Assembly (NCBI RefSeq): GCF_947498095.1
Contig: NZ_CANMJE010000005.1
Coordinates: 1 to 64,000, forward strand
DNA: 64,000 bases
Direction of reading: 5' to 3'
From: an uncultured Shimia sp.
Lineage (GTDB): Bacteria; Pseudomonadota; Alphaproteobacteria; Rhodobacterales; Rhodobacteraceae
The notes under the pieces are model-generated. The model was not told where the DNA came from. It searched no databases and saw nothing but the letters and a program-made list of their open reading frames with translations. A program made the translations under genes and the position numbers. How positions within the stretch are numbered: position 1 is the first letter of the stretch; each line of letters starts with the position of its first letter. Shown piece after piece: positions 45,513 to 54,944 of this stretch.

Positions 45513-47102
45513 TTAGCGAGTCAGCGCCGGTGTCATGCGGATCAGCGTCGGGCGATCAGCCTTGAAGGCCTCCAAAAGCGCTTCTTGCAACGCGGTGATG
45601 CTGTCCGGCTCGCAGGCATGCGCGCCATAGGCCTCAGCCAGTTTGCAAAAGTCCGGGTTCATCGCGACAACAGCGTTCGGGGCGATCTGCGAGGCGACCA
45701 TGCTGTCTTCGATTTCTTTCAGCTTGGCGTTGTCCCACAATAGAATTGGCATAGGCAGGCCCAGCTCTACTGCGGTTCCCAGTTCCTGTATGGTGTATTG
45801 AAAGCCATAGTCCCCAGCGATGCACACAGTCGGTAGCCCGGGTCGCGCCACGGCCCCGCCAATGGCCGCTGGCAACCCATAGCCCAAAGTTCCAAATCCA
45901 CTGGGGTGATGCCAATGACCCGGTCGAGGCATGTCCCAGACTTCTTTCGCAACATAAGCAATCTGAGTCATGTCCGAAAAGATCATCGCATCTTCCGGCA
46001 TGACATCGGCCAAAGCGTCACAAATGTCCGCAATACCGGGACGGTCTGTGTCTGTTTCCGCGCGGAACCGTGTCTTGGCGGCCAAGATATCCTCAGCCTT
46101 CCACTTCGCGGGCGCGGCCTCGGGCAAATGCTGCATCAGTTCTTGCAGGAACATCCCGGCATCTGCATGAAAGGTCACATCTGCACGGTGTTCATCGACG
46201 AGCACTTCGGGATCAATATCAACGCGCACCAGTGTGCCAGTGTGTCCCAATTCGGTGCGCCACAAATCACATTCGGAGAGTTCGCTGCCGATTACGATTA
46301 CGAGGTCCGCCTCGCCGATGATCCTTTGCGATTCTGGTCGACCCAGATAGCTGCCATAGCTCATCGGATCATCCGGCCCCAACAGCCCACATCCGGCGTA
46401 TGTGGTGTAAGCGGCTGCACCGCTGCGGCGCAGGACTTCGGTTGCAAGGGCAGCATCCCGCACTCCTCCGCCAAAGATAAACATCGGCTTTCTGGCGGCC
46501 ATGACCTGATTTGCAAACGTGCCAAGATCACTGGGCGCATAGGTTCCGCCGCTTGTAGCATGTGATCCGGGCGGCACATCTGGCGCAGGTTCAGCGACAC
46601 CTCCCAACAAGGCAATGGGCACCTGAATGTGTTTCGGGCGCGGGCGTTTGCTGTCAAATTCGCCCAAGGCGCGGTCAACAAGCGTATAGGCCGCTTCGGC
46701 GCTACGGGCTTCAGCGCTCCAGTCACAGACCGTCGCGGCAGCAGCTTCTTGGTTCAGCATCTGGTGCAACTGCCCCCTGCGTGCGGCTGTTTCATCCAAA
46801 CAGGACGACAGAACAAGGACCGACACGCTGTCACTATAGGCCTGGCCCATCGGGGTCATGATGTTGCACAGACCCGGACCTGTGATGACATAGGCCACTC
46901 CCGGGCGGCCCGTGGCGCGGGCATAGCCATCAGCCATAAAGCCCGCCCCCTGCTCGTGCCGTGCCAGAACATGGGTAATACCCGCCTCTTCGATGCCGCG
47001 ATACATCTCGACGTTATGAACGCCGGGAATACCAAAAATCATATCGACGCCGCGCGATTTCAGCATGTGCGAAATCTGCACGCCAAGGGGACGTGTCGTC
47101 AT
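45513..47102 (-). CDS. thiamine-diphosphate-dependent decarboxylase/acetolactate-synthase-like protein
   Basis: A 529-residue ThDP enzyme with the three standard domains. The catalytic Glu is in LARHEQGAGFMADGYARATG, and the ThDP-Mg motif is CIAGDYGFQYTIQELGTAVE with WDNAKLKEIEDSM. The sequence is closer to 5-guanidino-2-oxopentanoate decarboxylase (AruI) and similar 2-oxoacid decarboxylases than to IlvB, and no IlvN-like small subunit is adjacent; the substrate is uncertain. ATG 47102 (one base after the trkH stop) with GGAGAGCC is chosen over 47138, which would overlap trkH. Confidence 0.85.
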   Translation of the reverse strand: MTTRPLGVQISHMLKSRGVDMIFGIPGVHNVEMYRGIEEAGITHVLARHEQGAGFMADGYARATGRPGVAYVITGPGLCNIMTPMGQAYSDSVSVLVLSSCLDETAARRGQLHQMLNQEAAAATVCDWSAEARSAEAAYTLVDRALGEFDSKRPRPKHIQVPIALLGGVAEPAPDVPPGSHATSGGTYAPSDLGTFANQVMAARKPMFIFGGGVRDAALATEVLRRSGAAAYTTYAGCGLLGPDDPMSYGSYLGRPESQRIIGEADLVIVIGSELSECDLWRTELGHTGTLVRVDIDPEVLVDEHRADVTFHADAGMFLQELMQHLPEAAPAKWKAEDILAAKTRFRAETDTDRPGIADICDALADVMPEDAMIFSDMTQIAYVAKEVWDMPRPGHWHHPSGFGTLGYGLPAAIGGAVARPGLPTVCIAGDYGFQYTIQELGTAVELGLPMPILLWDNAKLKEIEDSMVASQIAPNAVVAMNPDFCKLAEAYGAHACEPDSITALQEALLEAFKADRPTLIRMTPALTR

Positions 47103-47103
47103 G

Positions 47104-48552
47104 TCAGGCTCTCCAGAAATGAGTTGTAAGGATGGCATAGACCACCATCAGTTCGAGGCGGCCAATCAGCATGCCAGCGCTCAGCAGCCATTTAGCCGTG
47201 TCATTGAGGGTCGCAAAGTTGCCTGCCGGGCCAATCGTATCGCCCAATCCGGGTCCGATATTGGCCAGCGCAGCAGCCGCTCCGCTAAGCGCGGTGGTAA
47301 AGTCCAATCCTGTCATGCCCAGCAGAACTGCGAGCACGCCCAAGGTCACGGTAAAGAACACGAAAAAGGACATGACCGAGTTCAAGACGTCTTCGTCGAC
47401 GCGGCGCCCCTGATAGCGTGGAGTAAACACACCGCGTGGCTGCTGAACCTTCAAGAGCTGCGCCTTGATGGACGCAAACAAAAGCTGATAGCGGAACACC
47501 TTGATGGAACAAGCGGTTGACCCCGCGCAGCCACCGATCAAGCCACTAAAAAACAACACCGCAACCGGGAAGCTTCCCCAAAGCATATAGTCCGCGCTGG
47601 CATATCCCGTTCCTGTAATAATCGACACACCGTTGAACAACGCCTTGCGCATGCCAGCTTCGGTCTGAACTCCGGCAACAAAGAACTGCCAGGCCCAGAT
47701 CACGCCAACGATCCCGATCACCGTGAAAAAGAATGCGCGAATTTGGCTGTCTTCGAACAGGGGGCGTGCCGTGCCTGCTGTCAGCTGTACAAAGCGCACG
47801 AACGGCAACGCGGCCAATAGCATAAACACCACGGCCACGTATTCTGTGCCCGCGCCAAACGCCCCAAACGAGGCATCGTAATTGGCAAATCCTCCGGTGG
47901 CGATTGTGGTCATGGCATGAACGGTTGCGTCAAATCCGTTCATACCGGTCAACACATAGGCCAAGGCGCACATCATGGTCAGTGCAAGGTAAATCACAGA
48001 AATTCGCGAGGAAATCTCGGTCGCGCGCGGAAGGATCTTTCCGAATGTGTCAAACCCCTCGGATCGGAAGATTTGCATCCCGCCAACGCGCAGTTCAGGC
48101 AAAAACACCATCGCTACAACAATGATCCCGATTCCGCCCAACCATTGCAGCAACCCGCGCCACAACAAGATACCCTTGGGCAACTCCTCTAACCCGCTGA
48201 ACACCGTTGATCCTGTGGTTGTCAGGCCAGACATTGCCTCAAAGAAAGCATCCACAAACCGCGCTTCTGTTTCCCCCAGCATAAAAGGCAACGCGCCGAA
48301 CAATGGCAGGGTCAACCACACGCCAGTTGTCAGCAAAAACGTCTGTTGGATTGTCAGACCCTTGCCCTTGGCCGTCTGGCACGACAGGGTAACAAATCCC
48401 CCCGTCAAAAAGGTCAGGATGGCGCATTCCAGAAACACTGACCAATGCTCATCTCCGGCGACAATATCCACCAACATCGGCAGAAGCATTGTCAGCCCAA
48501 GCATCGCCACCAACAGGCCGATCACATATCCAACTGGACGCAGGTCAATCAT
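47104..48552 (-). CDS. trkH: TrkH-type potassium uptake protein
   Basis: A 482-residue inner-membrane channel-like transporter built of four M1-P-M2 repeats. Filter-like segments are LTTTGSTVFSG, TIATGGFANYD, ITGTGYASADY and LANIGPGLGDT. It imports K+ together with TrkA, whose gene is not in the window. The frame is open to TTG 48612, but ATG 48552 gives the usual length and N-terminus (MIDLRPVGYVIG). Only one base separates it from the following decarboxylase gene. Confidence 0.93.
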   Translation of the reverse strand: MIDLRPVGYVIGLLVAMLGLTMLLPMLVDIVAGDEHWSVFLECAILTFLTGGFVTLSCQTAKGKGLTIQQTFLLTTGVWLTLPLFGALPFMLGETEARFVDAFFEAMSGLTTTGSTVFSGLEELPKGILLWRGLLQWLGGIGIIVVAMVFLPELRVGGMQIFRSEGFDTFGKILPRATEISSRISVIYLALTMMCALAYVLTGMNGFDATVHAMTTIATGGFANYDASFGAFGAGTEYVAVVFMLLAALPFVRFVQLTAGTARPLFEDSQIRAFFFTVIGIVGVIWAWQFFVAGVQTEAGMRKALFNGVSIITGTGYASADYMLWGSFPVAVLFFSGLIGGCAGSTACSIKVFRYQLLFASIKAQLLKVQQPRGVFTPRYQGRRVDEDVLNSVMSFFVFFTVTLGVLAVLLGMTGLDFTTALSGAAAALANIGPGLGDTIGPAGNFATLNDTAKWLLSAGMLIGRLELMVVYAILTTHFWRA

Positions 48553-48749
48553 GGGCAAAGCGTTGGCGGCTGATCTTGCCGGTGTCAAGTTCTGAACCAG
48601 ACGCTGATGCAACCATGAGCTGGCGGAAAAGCTTGGTTTCGCGTTACGCTATTCGGAACCAACACACGAAAATAGGGGGCGGTTTGTCCTGAAAAGGCTC
48701 GATGCAGGCGCGGATCCGAACCACATACGTTTTTTGCGGTGTTTGTGTT

Positions 48750-49850
48750 TTATCCGACGTGGAACAACGTGTTGAACAGCTTTGGATCAAGGCTGGCCGA
48801 TGCAAAGAAAGGTCCATCCGTCAGGATCGACACCGCATCATGGCTGTGAAGGCTTTCCTGATGGCTGGCAATCACACGGAAATCCCCGATGCGCGGGTCC
48901 GCTTTGAGCTGCTCACAGAACAATCGCGCGGCATCTTCAACAAATATCGGGTTGGCGGCGTTCAATTCGGCAAAAGCCTGTTCATCTTCGCGTTTGACCA
49001 TGATCTGGGTCTCGGTTGGCACCGCTTTGCGGCACAGATCGATGAGATCTTCGAACCACAGGCGCGGTCCAGGCACCGCCACGGTCGATATCCTCGCAAC
49101 GGATCGTTGTGAATGGGGTGTTGCCAACTGCCCACGCGTCTGGCGGGCATGCTCGCTCAACTCCAATGAACAGGGGCACGTCGAGGAATAGACATAGTCC
49201 AGATGCATGACCTTATGCAGTTCGCCGGCCACCTGAACCTTTTCCATAGCAATGTCGTAGTACTGGTATCCAGTCAGACCTGAGCGCAGAGATGGGATGC
49301 GCATTGGATAGGAAAACCGCATTTGGATACGAGCATCCACGGATTCCAGATCGCTCACGTAATCCGCAAGCGCCTGTTCCAGCACATCAAAACTAAAGGT
49401 TTTTTCCGCGTGTTTGTAGAACGAGCGCATGATCCGGGACATGTTGATGCCCTTTTTCTCGGCATCAAGGCTCACAGTGCCCGTCACGCTGGTTTCCAAC
49501 GTCAGATCACCACCGTCACGAGTGTGATACCGGATCGGGAGACGGAAATTGGAAATGCCCACATGCTGAATCTGCTGCTTTTCACCTTTGATCAGGCTGG
49601 CAGGGCCATTTTGCAGATCAGGCAATGACGCGCGATAGGCCTCATCCACCCTGAATTCTGTTGGATATTCCCGCTTCAGGTCCGGGTAATTCGTCAATGG
49701 TTGGTCCGGCAGGAGACGGGCAATGGCCGGGTCCAGCTCAGCAATCTCGGTCGGGGTCGCGGTTGCGGCCCAGTTGCGCAGGCGGTGCAGCGCTTCGACG
49801 GCCTCCTGGCGCGCCGTATCATCCTTGGAATCAGGCGATTGAATGTTCAT
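48750..49850 (-). CDS. folE2: GTP cyclohydrolase FolE2 (type IB)
   Basis: A 366-residue enzyme making dihydroneopterin triphosphate from GTP for folate or queuosine. The conserved STCPCSLELSEHARQ (metal cysteine) and HSQRSVARISTV region and the C-terminal DFRVIASHQESLHSHDAV segment are visible. ATG 49850 is favoured; the open frame continues to 49931. FolE2 works with metals other than zinc and is often Zur-regulated, but I could not support a Zur box upstream. It supplies the pathway that folB and folP, 15 kb away, continue. Confidence 0.93.
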   Translation of the reverse strand: MNIQSPDSKDDTARQEAVEALHRLRNWAATATPTEIAELDPAIARLLPDQPLTNYPDLKREYPTEFRVDEAYRASLPDLQNGPASLIKGEKQQIQHVGISNFRLPIRYHTRDGGDLTLETSVTGTVSLDAEKKGINMSRIMRSFYKHAEKTFSFDVLEQALADYVSDLESVDARIQMRFSYPMRIPSLRSGLTGYQYYDIAMEKVQVAGELHKVMHLDYVYSSTCPCSLELSEHARQTRGQLATPHSQRSVARISTVAVPGPRLWFEDLIDLCRKAVPTETQIMVKREDEQAFAELNAANPIFVEDAARLFCEQLKADPRIGDFRVIASHQESLHSHDAVSILTDGPFFASASLDPKLFNTLFHVG

Positions 49851-50014
49851 GCGTCCCAACCTTTCGCGTCCTACGGCCTTCATAATGTAAGGCATCGTCG
49901 CGTGAAATTCCAATTTCGAAAGGAAGCGCACCGGAAACGACGCTTTTTGACGAATATTTCAGAGTTGGGCACACTTTGCCCCGCGCCAGGTGTCTGGCAC
50001 AGGGCAGCTTAGGC

Positions 50015-51196
50015 TCAGACCTGTTCCAATGCCGCCGTGAGATCGGCGATCAGATCATCCGGATCTTCAAGGCCCACCGAAAACCGCACCAATCCGGGCG
50101 TAATACCCAGTTCAACCTTTTGATCGTCTGGCAACCGCTGGTGGGTGGTCGTGGCCGGGTGCGTGCAAATCGATTTTGCATCGCCCAGATTGTTCGAGAT
50201 CACCGCGACCTCAAGCGCGTTCAGGAACCGGAATGCCGCCGCCTGCCCGCCCTTAACATCCAGCGACAGGACCGTGCCGCCTTTGCCGCCCAGTTGAGAT
50301 TGAACCAACGCATTCTGGGCGTGATCTTTAAGACCGGGATAAATCGTGCGCAGCAACTTGGGGTGGCCATTCAACGCTTCGGCCAGTTTCAGAGCAGTTT
50401 CAGCCTGTGCATGCACACGCAGATCAATTGTTTCCAGCCCCTTGAGCATCACCCAGGCGTTGAAAGGCGACATGCTGCCACCGGTATGCTTCATGTAAGG
50501 CTCTAACGTTTTGCGGATGAACTCTTTCGTCCCAAGAACGACACCTCCAAGTGTTCGCCCCTGCCCGTCAATGTGTTTGGTCGCAGAATAGACAACAACG
50601 TCCGCGCCCTGTTCAATCGCCTTGGAGAACACAGGAGTCGAAAACACATTGTCGACAACAACCGTTGCGCCAACAGAATGGGCGATTTCACAAACGGCAG
50701 TCACGTCGATCACCTCCAACGTTGGGTTCGACATGGATTCGAAAAACACCACCTTGGTGTCGTCGCGCACAGCGTCGCGCCAGGCATTTAGATCGGTGCC
50801 ATCTACCAGCGTAATTTCAACCCCGAAACGGGCCAGAATGTCTTCGAGAATATAGAGGCACGAGCCAAACAACGCGCGGGCTGCAACCACGTGATCCCCA
50901 GTCTTTAACAGCGACATCAGAGCGCCATTTACGGCCGCCATGCCTGACGCTGTGGCAAAGGCATCCTCGGCGCCTTCGAGCAAGGCGATCCGCTCTTCGA
51001 ACATGGCAACAGTCGGGTTGCCGTAACGGGCATAGATGAACTCATCCGGCCCGCTTTCGATAAATCGAGCCTCGGCCTGCTCAGCGCTGTCATACACAAA
51101 GCCTTGGGTCAGATAGATTGCTTCGCTGACTTCATTGTATTGCGACCGCCGCGTGCCGCCGTGGACCAGGTTTGTGCGTGTTTTCCAACCGCTCAT
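50015..51196 (-). CDS. metZ: O-succinylhomoserine sulfhydrylase
   Basis: A 393-residue PLP enzyme of the Cys/Met metabolism family, forming homocysteine from O-succinylhomoserine and sulfide. PLP lysine region VVYSATKHIDGQGRTLGG; SGMAAVNGALMSLL and the N-terminal RTNLVHGGTRRSQYNE fit MetZ better than MetB or MetC. ATG 51196 follows GAGGAAGAT. The leader carries a SAM-II riboswitch and an intrinsic terminator, so expression should fall when S-adenosylmethionine is plentiful. Confidence 0.93.
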   Translation of the reverse strand: MSGWKTRTNLVHGGTRRSQYNEVSEAIYLTQGFVYDSAEQAEARFIESGPDEFIYARYGNPTVAMFEERIALLEGAEDAFATASGMAAVNGALMSLLKTGDHVVAARALFGSCLYILEDILARFGVEITLVDGTDLNAWRDAVRDDTKVVFFESMSNPTLEVIDVTAVCEIAHSVGATVVVDNVFSTPVFSKAIEQGADVVVYSATKHIDGQGRTLGGVVLGTKEFIRKTLEPYMKHTGGSMSPFNAWVMLKGLETIDLRVHAQAETALKLAEALNGHPKLLRTIYPGLKDHAQNALVQSQLGGKGGTVLSLDVKGGQAAAFRFLNALEVAVISNNLGDAKSICTHPATTTHQRLPDDQKVELGITPGLVRFSVGLEDPDDLIADLTAALEQV

Positions 51197-51225
51197 ATCT
51201 TCCTCCTGAGGCCAAATGGCCAAAC

Positions 51226-51260
51226 AAAAACCCCCGATCGGCCAAGCGAGCAGGGGTTTC
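51226..51260 (-). terminator. intrinsic terminator in the metZ leader
   Basis: On the minus strand AAACCCC-loop-GGGGGTTTTT, ending 30 bases before the metZ start and about 12 bases after the aptamer. It is probably the attenuator worked by the SAM-II riboswitch. Confidence 0.7.
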
Positions 51261-51271
51261 CTTCGTCCTGA

Positions 51272-51329
51272 CCTCTTTAGCAGAATCTTTAACGTGGCCC
51301 GCAATCCGGTAACAAATCGCCACGGGTCG
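51272..51329 (-). ncRNA. SAM-II riboswitch (metA motif)
   Basis: Read on the minus strand: CCCGTGGCGATTTG, CCGGATTGCGG, CCACGTTAAAG, then TGCTAAAGAGG. This is the H-type pseudoknot of SAM-II: the GTGG/CCAC stem, the conserved GATTTG, the CCGG-TTGC loop segment, TTAAA and GCTAAA are all present in the correct order and spacing. It lies between a good promoter and the metZ terminator. Confidence 0.9.
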
Positions 51330-51330
51330 T

Positions 51331-51359
51331 TCTTTAGTGTCGCCTTAAAGGCAGGTCAA
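51331..51359 (-). promoter_or_regulatory. promoter of the metZ leader
   Basis: TTGACC (51354-51359) and TAAAGA (51331-51336) with a 17-base spacer on the minus strand. The -35 overlaps the last codons of ispZ. Transcription would start at about 51324, right at the riboswitch. Confidence 0.6.
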
Positions 51360-51967
51360 CTCTCTTCGTCGAGCGCGTGCCTCTGGAACAGGCCGCTTTG
51401 CAACATCAGGAACACAAACAGAATGGCCGGGAACCCAAAGGTTTCGATTTTCACCCAAGCCTCCTCGGACATATTGCGCCAGACAAGTTCATTGCCAATC
51501 GCAAGCAAGATAAACACCACAAACAGTCGCCGAGTCAGGATCATCCATCCCTCGTTGTTCATCGGGATCAACTCTCCCATGACAAAGGCAAGATACGACT
51601 TGCCTTGCAGCAGCCCGATTCCCAAAAGCCCGGCGATCGTGCCGTAGACAATGCTGGTCTTCATCTTGAAAAAGCGGTCATCGTTAAACCAAGCTGTGAG
51701 CCCGCCAAAAAAGATCACCATGAAGGCTGTAAAAACCTGCATGCGGCTGAGATGCCCGGTCAGATGCCACAGGATGCCCATCGCCACCAAAAGGATCGGA
51801 ATAAAAATCAGCGCCGACATGATGAAACCAGAATACTCGGTGCCACCGATCGTAAAGGTGTCGTCCTTGATCCTCAGGTAAATCACAAAAAAGGCGATCG
51901 TCGGCCCCAGTTCCAAAACCTGTTTGAGAATGGGGTTGATACGCTTTTGGCTGTTTTTGTCCGGCAT
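51356..51967 (-). CDS. ispZ: inner membrane septation protein A (YciB/IspZ)
   Basis: A 203-residue inner-membrane protein with five to six helices. Family segments: LELGPTIAFFVIYL near the N-terminus, GGLTAWFNDDRFFKMKTSIVYG in the middle and NELVWRNMSEEAWVKIETFG near the C-terminus. It is involved in septation and cell-envelope organisation. The EamA gene ends 8 bases upstream, so the two, and perhaps ftsY, form one unit. The metZ promoter begins inside its stop region. Confidence 0.92.
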   Translation of the reverse strand: MPDKNSQKRINPILKQVLELGPTIAFFVIYLRIKDDTFTIGGTEYSGFIMSALIFIPILLVAMGILWHLTGHLSRMQVFTAFMVIFFGGLTAWFNDDRFFKMKTSIVYGTIAGLLGIGLLQGKSYLAFVMGELIPMNNEGWMILTRRLFVVFILLAIGNELVWRNMSEEAWVKIETFGFPAILFVFLMLQSGLFQRHALDEES

Positions 51968-51975
51968 TGGGGCTC

Positions 51976-52878
51976 CTATCCTGCGACCTCAACTATCACA
52001 GCTCCCGCTGCAATCAATCCTATCAATGCAACCCGGCGTGGACCAACAGGTTCTCGCAGGATCAACCACCCGATCAAGGCGGCAAAAACAGGCGAGGTTT
52101 CCCGCATGACAGCGGCCTCTCCCACCTTGCCCAGCCGGGTGGCCAACATCACTGCACCAAAGCTGCCCCAAGCCACGAAAGCACCGATCAATCCCTTTAG
52201 AAACAAGGGCTTGAGCGCCGGGCGATAGGTCATGTTTTTCCACCGCAACGCAGCCAAAATCGGAAAGTCCAATGAACTGAGGAAAAAGAACCACATCAAA
52301 AAGGTAAATGGGTTGGGCGTCGCGCGGATGCCGTAGGCGTCATAGGTCGTATATAACGCAACCAATGCCCCCGTGCCGACGGCCAGCCACAACGCGGGAA
52401 CCAAAGTGTCCCGCCCGGTTTCGATATTGCGCATATTGTAGACCGCAAGCCCGAGAATACCGCTTACCAGAACGGCAACGCCAACCCATTGCAGCGGCGC
52501 GAAGTGTTCTCCAAAAATGATCCACGCACCAAACACGGTGAACAGCGGGCCAGTGCCGCGCACCACAGGATACACCACGGTATAAGCACCCCGAGAATAG
52601 GCCAGCGCCTGCCCAAGCTTATAAGCAAAGTGGATCCCCATCGCCCCAAGCAGCAACAGCCAAATCTGACCTTCAGGCCAGGGAACAAGAAACAACGCAA
52701 CTGGGGCCGAGATCACAACAAGAGAAAAGTCGATGGCACCACGCGATAACCACGGGTCATGTTGCCCTTTCTGAAGCGCACCGAACACCGCATGCAGCAT
52801 GGCGGCAATCAACGCGAGTATCAGAGCAACTTGTTCCCCGGCAGCGGTTCCTTCTAGAGCGACAACCCAGTCACTCAT
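51976..52878 (-). CDS. EamA/DMT-family transporter
   Basis: A 300-residue membrane protein with ten predicted helices in two EamA halves (GALQKGQHDPWLSRGAID; later GEHFAPLQWVGVAVLVSG). It is similar in kind but not closely related in sequence to the carrier at 29361-30275. Substrate unknown. It lies between ftsY and ispZ with gaps of 30 and 8 bases. Confidence 0.88.
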   Translation of the reverse strand: MSDWVVALEGTAAGEQVALILALIAAMLHAVFGALQKGQHDPWLSRGAIDFSLVVISAPVALFLVPWPEGQIWLLLLGAMGIHFAYKLGQALAYSRGAYTVVYPVVRGTGPLFTVFGAWIIFGEHFAPLQWVGVAVLVSGILGLAVYNMRNIETGRDTLVPALWLAVGTGALVALYTTYDAYGIRATPNPFTFLMWFFFLSSLDFPILAALRWKNMTYRPALKPLFLKGLIGAFVAWGSFGAVMLATRLGKVGEAAVMRETSPVFAALIGWLILREPVGPRRVALIGLIAAGAVIVEVAG

Positions 52879-52908
52879 CGTTCCGCCCTCTGCAACGAAT
52901 ATGACGTG

Positions 52909-54138
52909 TCAGTCGACATGCAGCCCAGTCAGTGCCGCGGCAAACTCTTCGGGGTCAAATGGCGCGAGGTCGTCGATCTTCTCACCGACACCAATGGCGT
53001 GGATTGGCAGACCGAACTTATCCGCGAGCGCCACCAGAACACCGCCCTTGGCCGTGCCGTCCAGCTTGGTCATCACGAGACCGGACACATCGGAAAGCTT
53101 TTGGAACGTCTCAACCTGATTTAGCGCGTTTTGGCCTGTGGTCGCATCCAGCACCAGCAAGGTGTTGTGGGGCGCATTTTCGTCCTTTTTTCGGATCACA
53201 CGTACGATCTTGGCCAATTCTTCCATGAGGTCAGCTCGGTTTTGCAAGCGACCTGCCGTGTCGATCATCAAAAGGTCAGCACCGTCTTGTTCGGCCTTGG
53301 TCATCGCGTCGAACGCCAAGCTGGCAGGGTCAGACCCTTCGGGTGCGGTCAGCACGGGTACGCCCGCGCGCTCACCCCAAACCTGCAACTGCTCTACGGC
53401 GGCGGCGCGGAATGTATCCCCCGCGGCAATGACAACTCTCTTTCCGGCACCACGGAACTGGCTGGCCAGCTTGCCGATCGTCGTGGTCTTGCCCGATCCA
53501 TTGACGCCCACGACCAAGACAACCTGTGGCGTGCTTGGATAAAGCGGCAACGGGCGCGCAACGGGCTCCATGATGCGCGCGATTTCATTCGCCAAGAGCT
53601 GTTTGATTTCTTCGGTCGACAGACGTTTTCCGAACCGACCTTCGGCAATATTCGCGGTGACGCGCAGGGCTGTGTCCACGCCCATGTCCGAGGCAATCAA
53701 CAGCTCTTCAAGCTGTTCCAGCATATCGTCGTCGAGAACTCGTTTTACCACCGGAGCGGCCGATGTGCGCCCGGTCAGGCGGGCCAGCAAACCTGGTTTC
53801 GGAGCCGCGGGCGTCGGCTCTGGTGCTGGTTTGGGTGCTTCCCGAACAGGAGCGGGGTCTGCCTTAGGTTCCGGATCAGGCTCTGGCGCGGCTTCAATGA
53901 CCGGCGGCTCTGACGTTGCATTGGGCTCAGGTGTCGGCTCAGGTTCAGGGGCTGGCACAGGTTCTGATGTGGGCTCGGGCTCGGCCGGTGTAACGACAGG
54001 TTCGGCAACGACGCCTTCAGCAGCGCTCAGGTCTGGCGCCACCTCTTCGCCGCCATCCTCAACAATCGCATCCAAGCCCTCTTCGAGTTTCGAAGAAGAT
54101 TTGAACAACCTGTCCTTGAGTTTGGAAAAAAACGCCAT
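52909..54138 (-). CDS. ftsY: signal recognition particle receptor FtsY
   Basis: A 409-residue SRP GTPase directing ribosomes to the inner membrane. The NG domain is complete: GVNGSGKTTTIGKLA (G1), AAGDTFRAAAVEQL, MIDTAGRLQ (G3), TKLDGTAKGG (G4). The N-terminal ~110 residues form an acidic, Pro/Glu repeat-rich A region (many PEPEP units), longer and more repetitive than in many relatives. The gene lies upstream of the EamA and ispZ genes. Confidence 0.96.
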   Translation of the reverse strand: MAFFSKLKDRLFKSSSKLEEGLDAIVEDGGEEVAPDLSAAEGVVAEPVVTPAEPEPTSEPVPAPEPEPTPEPNATSEPPVIEAAPEPDPEPKADPAPVREAPKPAPEPTPAAPKPGLLARLTGRTSAAPVVKRVLDDDMLEQLEELLIASDMGVDTALRVTANIAEGRFGKRLSTEEIKQLLANEIARIMEPVARPLPLYPSTPQVVLVVGVNGSGKTTTIGKLASQFRGAGKRVVIAAGDTFRAAAVEQLQVWGERAGVPVLTAPEGSDPASLAFDAMTKAEQDGADLLMIDTAGRLQNRADLMEELAKIVRVIRKKDENAPHNTLLVLDATTGQNALNQVETFQKLSDVSGLVMTKLDGTAKGGVLVALADKFGLPIHAIGVGEKIDDLAPFDPEEFAAALTGLHVD

Positions 54139-54178
54139 GCGGGCCTCCGCTAATCATCTGCCCCCAAGTAATGCGCAG

Positions 54179-54859
54179 TTACGGGAATTGAAAGAGCGGT
54201 GTCGACCAGCCAGCACCGGCCAGGATGGCAAATTGCCCCCCGACATAGAGCACCCAAAGCAGGATTGAGGACGGAACTTGCCACGCGGATCCTTCGGACA
54301 TGCGAAACACCTGAATGGACAGGATGGCATCTGACGCCAAAAAGGCCATCGCGCCAACAAGTGCCAGAGGCATCGTGGGCAGACCCAGCGCCGTTAGACC
54401 CATCAAGGAAATCAGGACCACATAGATGCGCACTGGCCAGCGCAGGTCGCCGGTGAAGGGGGTCAGCCATACTTCTGTAGAGGCGGCAAACACCATGATC
54501 AACAAGGCCCAAACCGAAAGTTGTACGCCTTCGGACAGCCCCCAGAAATGCGCAACATAAAAAACGTGCGCGAGGGCAAAGCCAACCAAACCTACAAAAA
54601 AGGGGTTCTTGCCGTCCCTTGAGAGCGCAATATCACCAATCGCGGACATGAACAGGGCAACGATGACCAGCGGATAGGCAAATGTCACCAATCCGGCCAG
54701 CGCAAAGCTAAGCAAGGGTATCGACTTGACCGTTGTCTTGGCTAATGAAGGGCCACGGTAACAATAGACGATCGCATAGATCAGCGCTGCCAACACGCCG
54801 ACCAGCAAAAGGCCGAACCGGAACGACTGGCGAAGAGCAATTTCCTCAAGAATAGTCAT
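54179..54859 (-). CDS. YhhN-family (lysoplasmalogenase-like) membrane protein
   Basis: A 226-residue inner-membrane protein with about eight helices. Segments FMSAIGDIALSRDGKNPFFVGLVGFALAH (read as AIGDIAL then GLVGFALAH) and GAMAFLASDAILSIQVF carry the conserved Asp residues of the YhhN/TMEM86 family, known from animals as lysoplasmalogenase. The bacterial substrate is unclear. It follows the formate dehydrogenase subunit gene on the same strand. Confidence 0.85.
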   Translation of the reverse strand: MTILEEIALRQSFRFGLLLVGVLAALIYAIVYCYRGPSLAKTTVKSIPLLSFALAGLVTFAYPLVIVALFMSAIGDIALSRDGKNPFFVGLVGFALAHVFYVAHFWGLSEGVQLSVWALLIMVFAASTEVWLTPFTGDLRWPVRIYVVLISLMGLTALGLPTMPLALVGAMAFLASDAILSIQVFRMSEGSAWQVPSSILLWVLYVGGQFAILAGAGWSTPLFQFP

Positions 54860-54944
54860 GGGACATCTCGCAACGAATTCATGGCATTAAGACATAGTTT
54901 CTGCCGCTTGTCGCCCCTGTCGTACCGGAAAGCCTAGGTCGGCC

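Noticed and set aside
49851-49990. Zur box before folE2
   Set aside because: No convincing palindrome; regulation of folE2 by zinc cannot be supported from the sequence.
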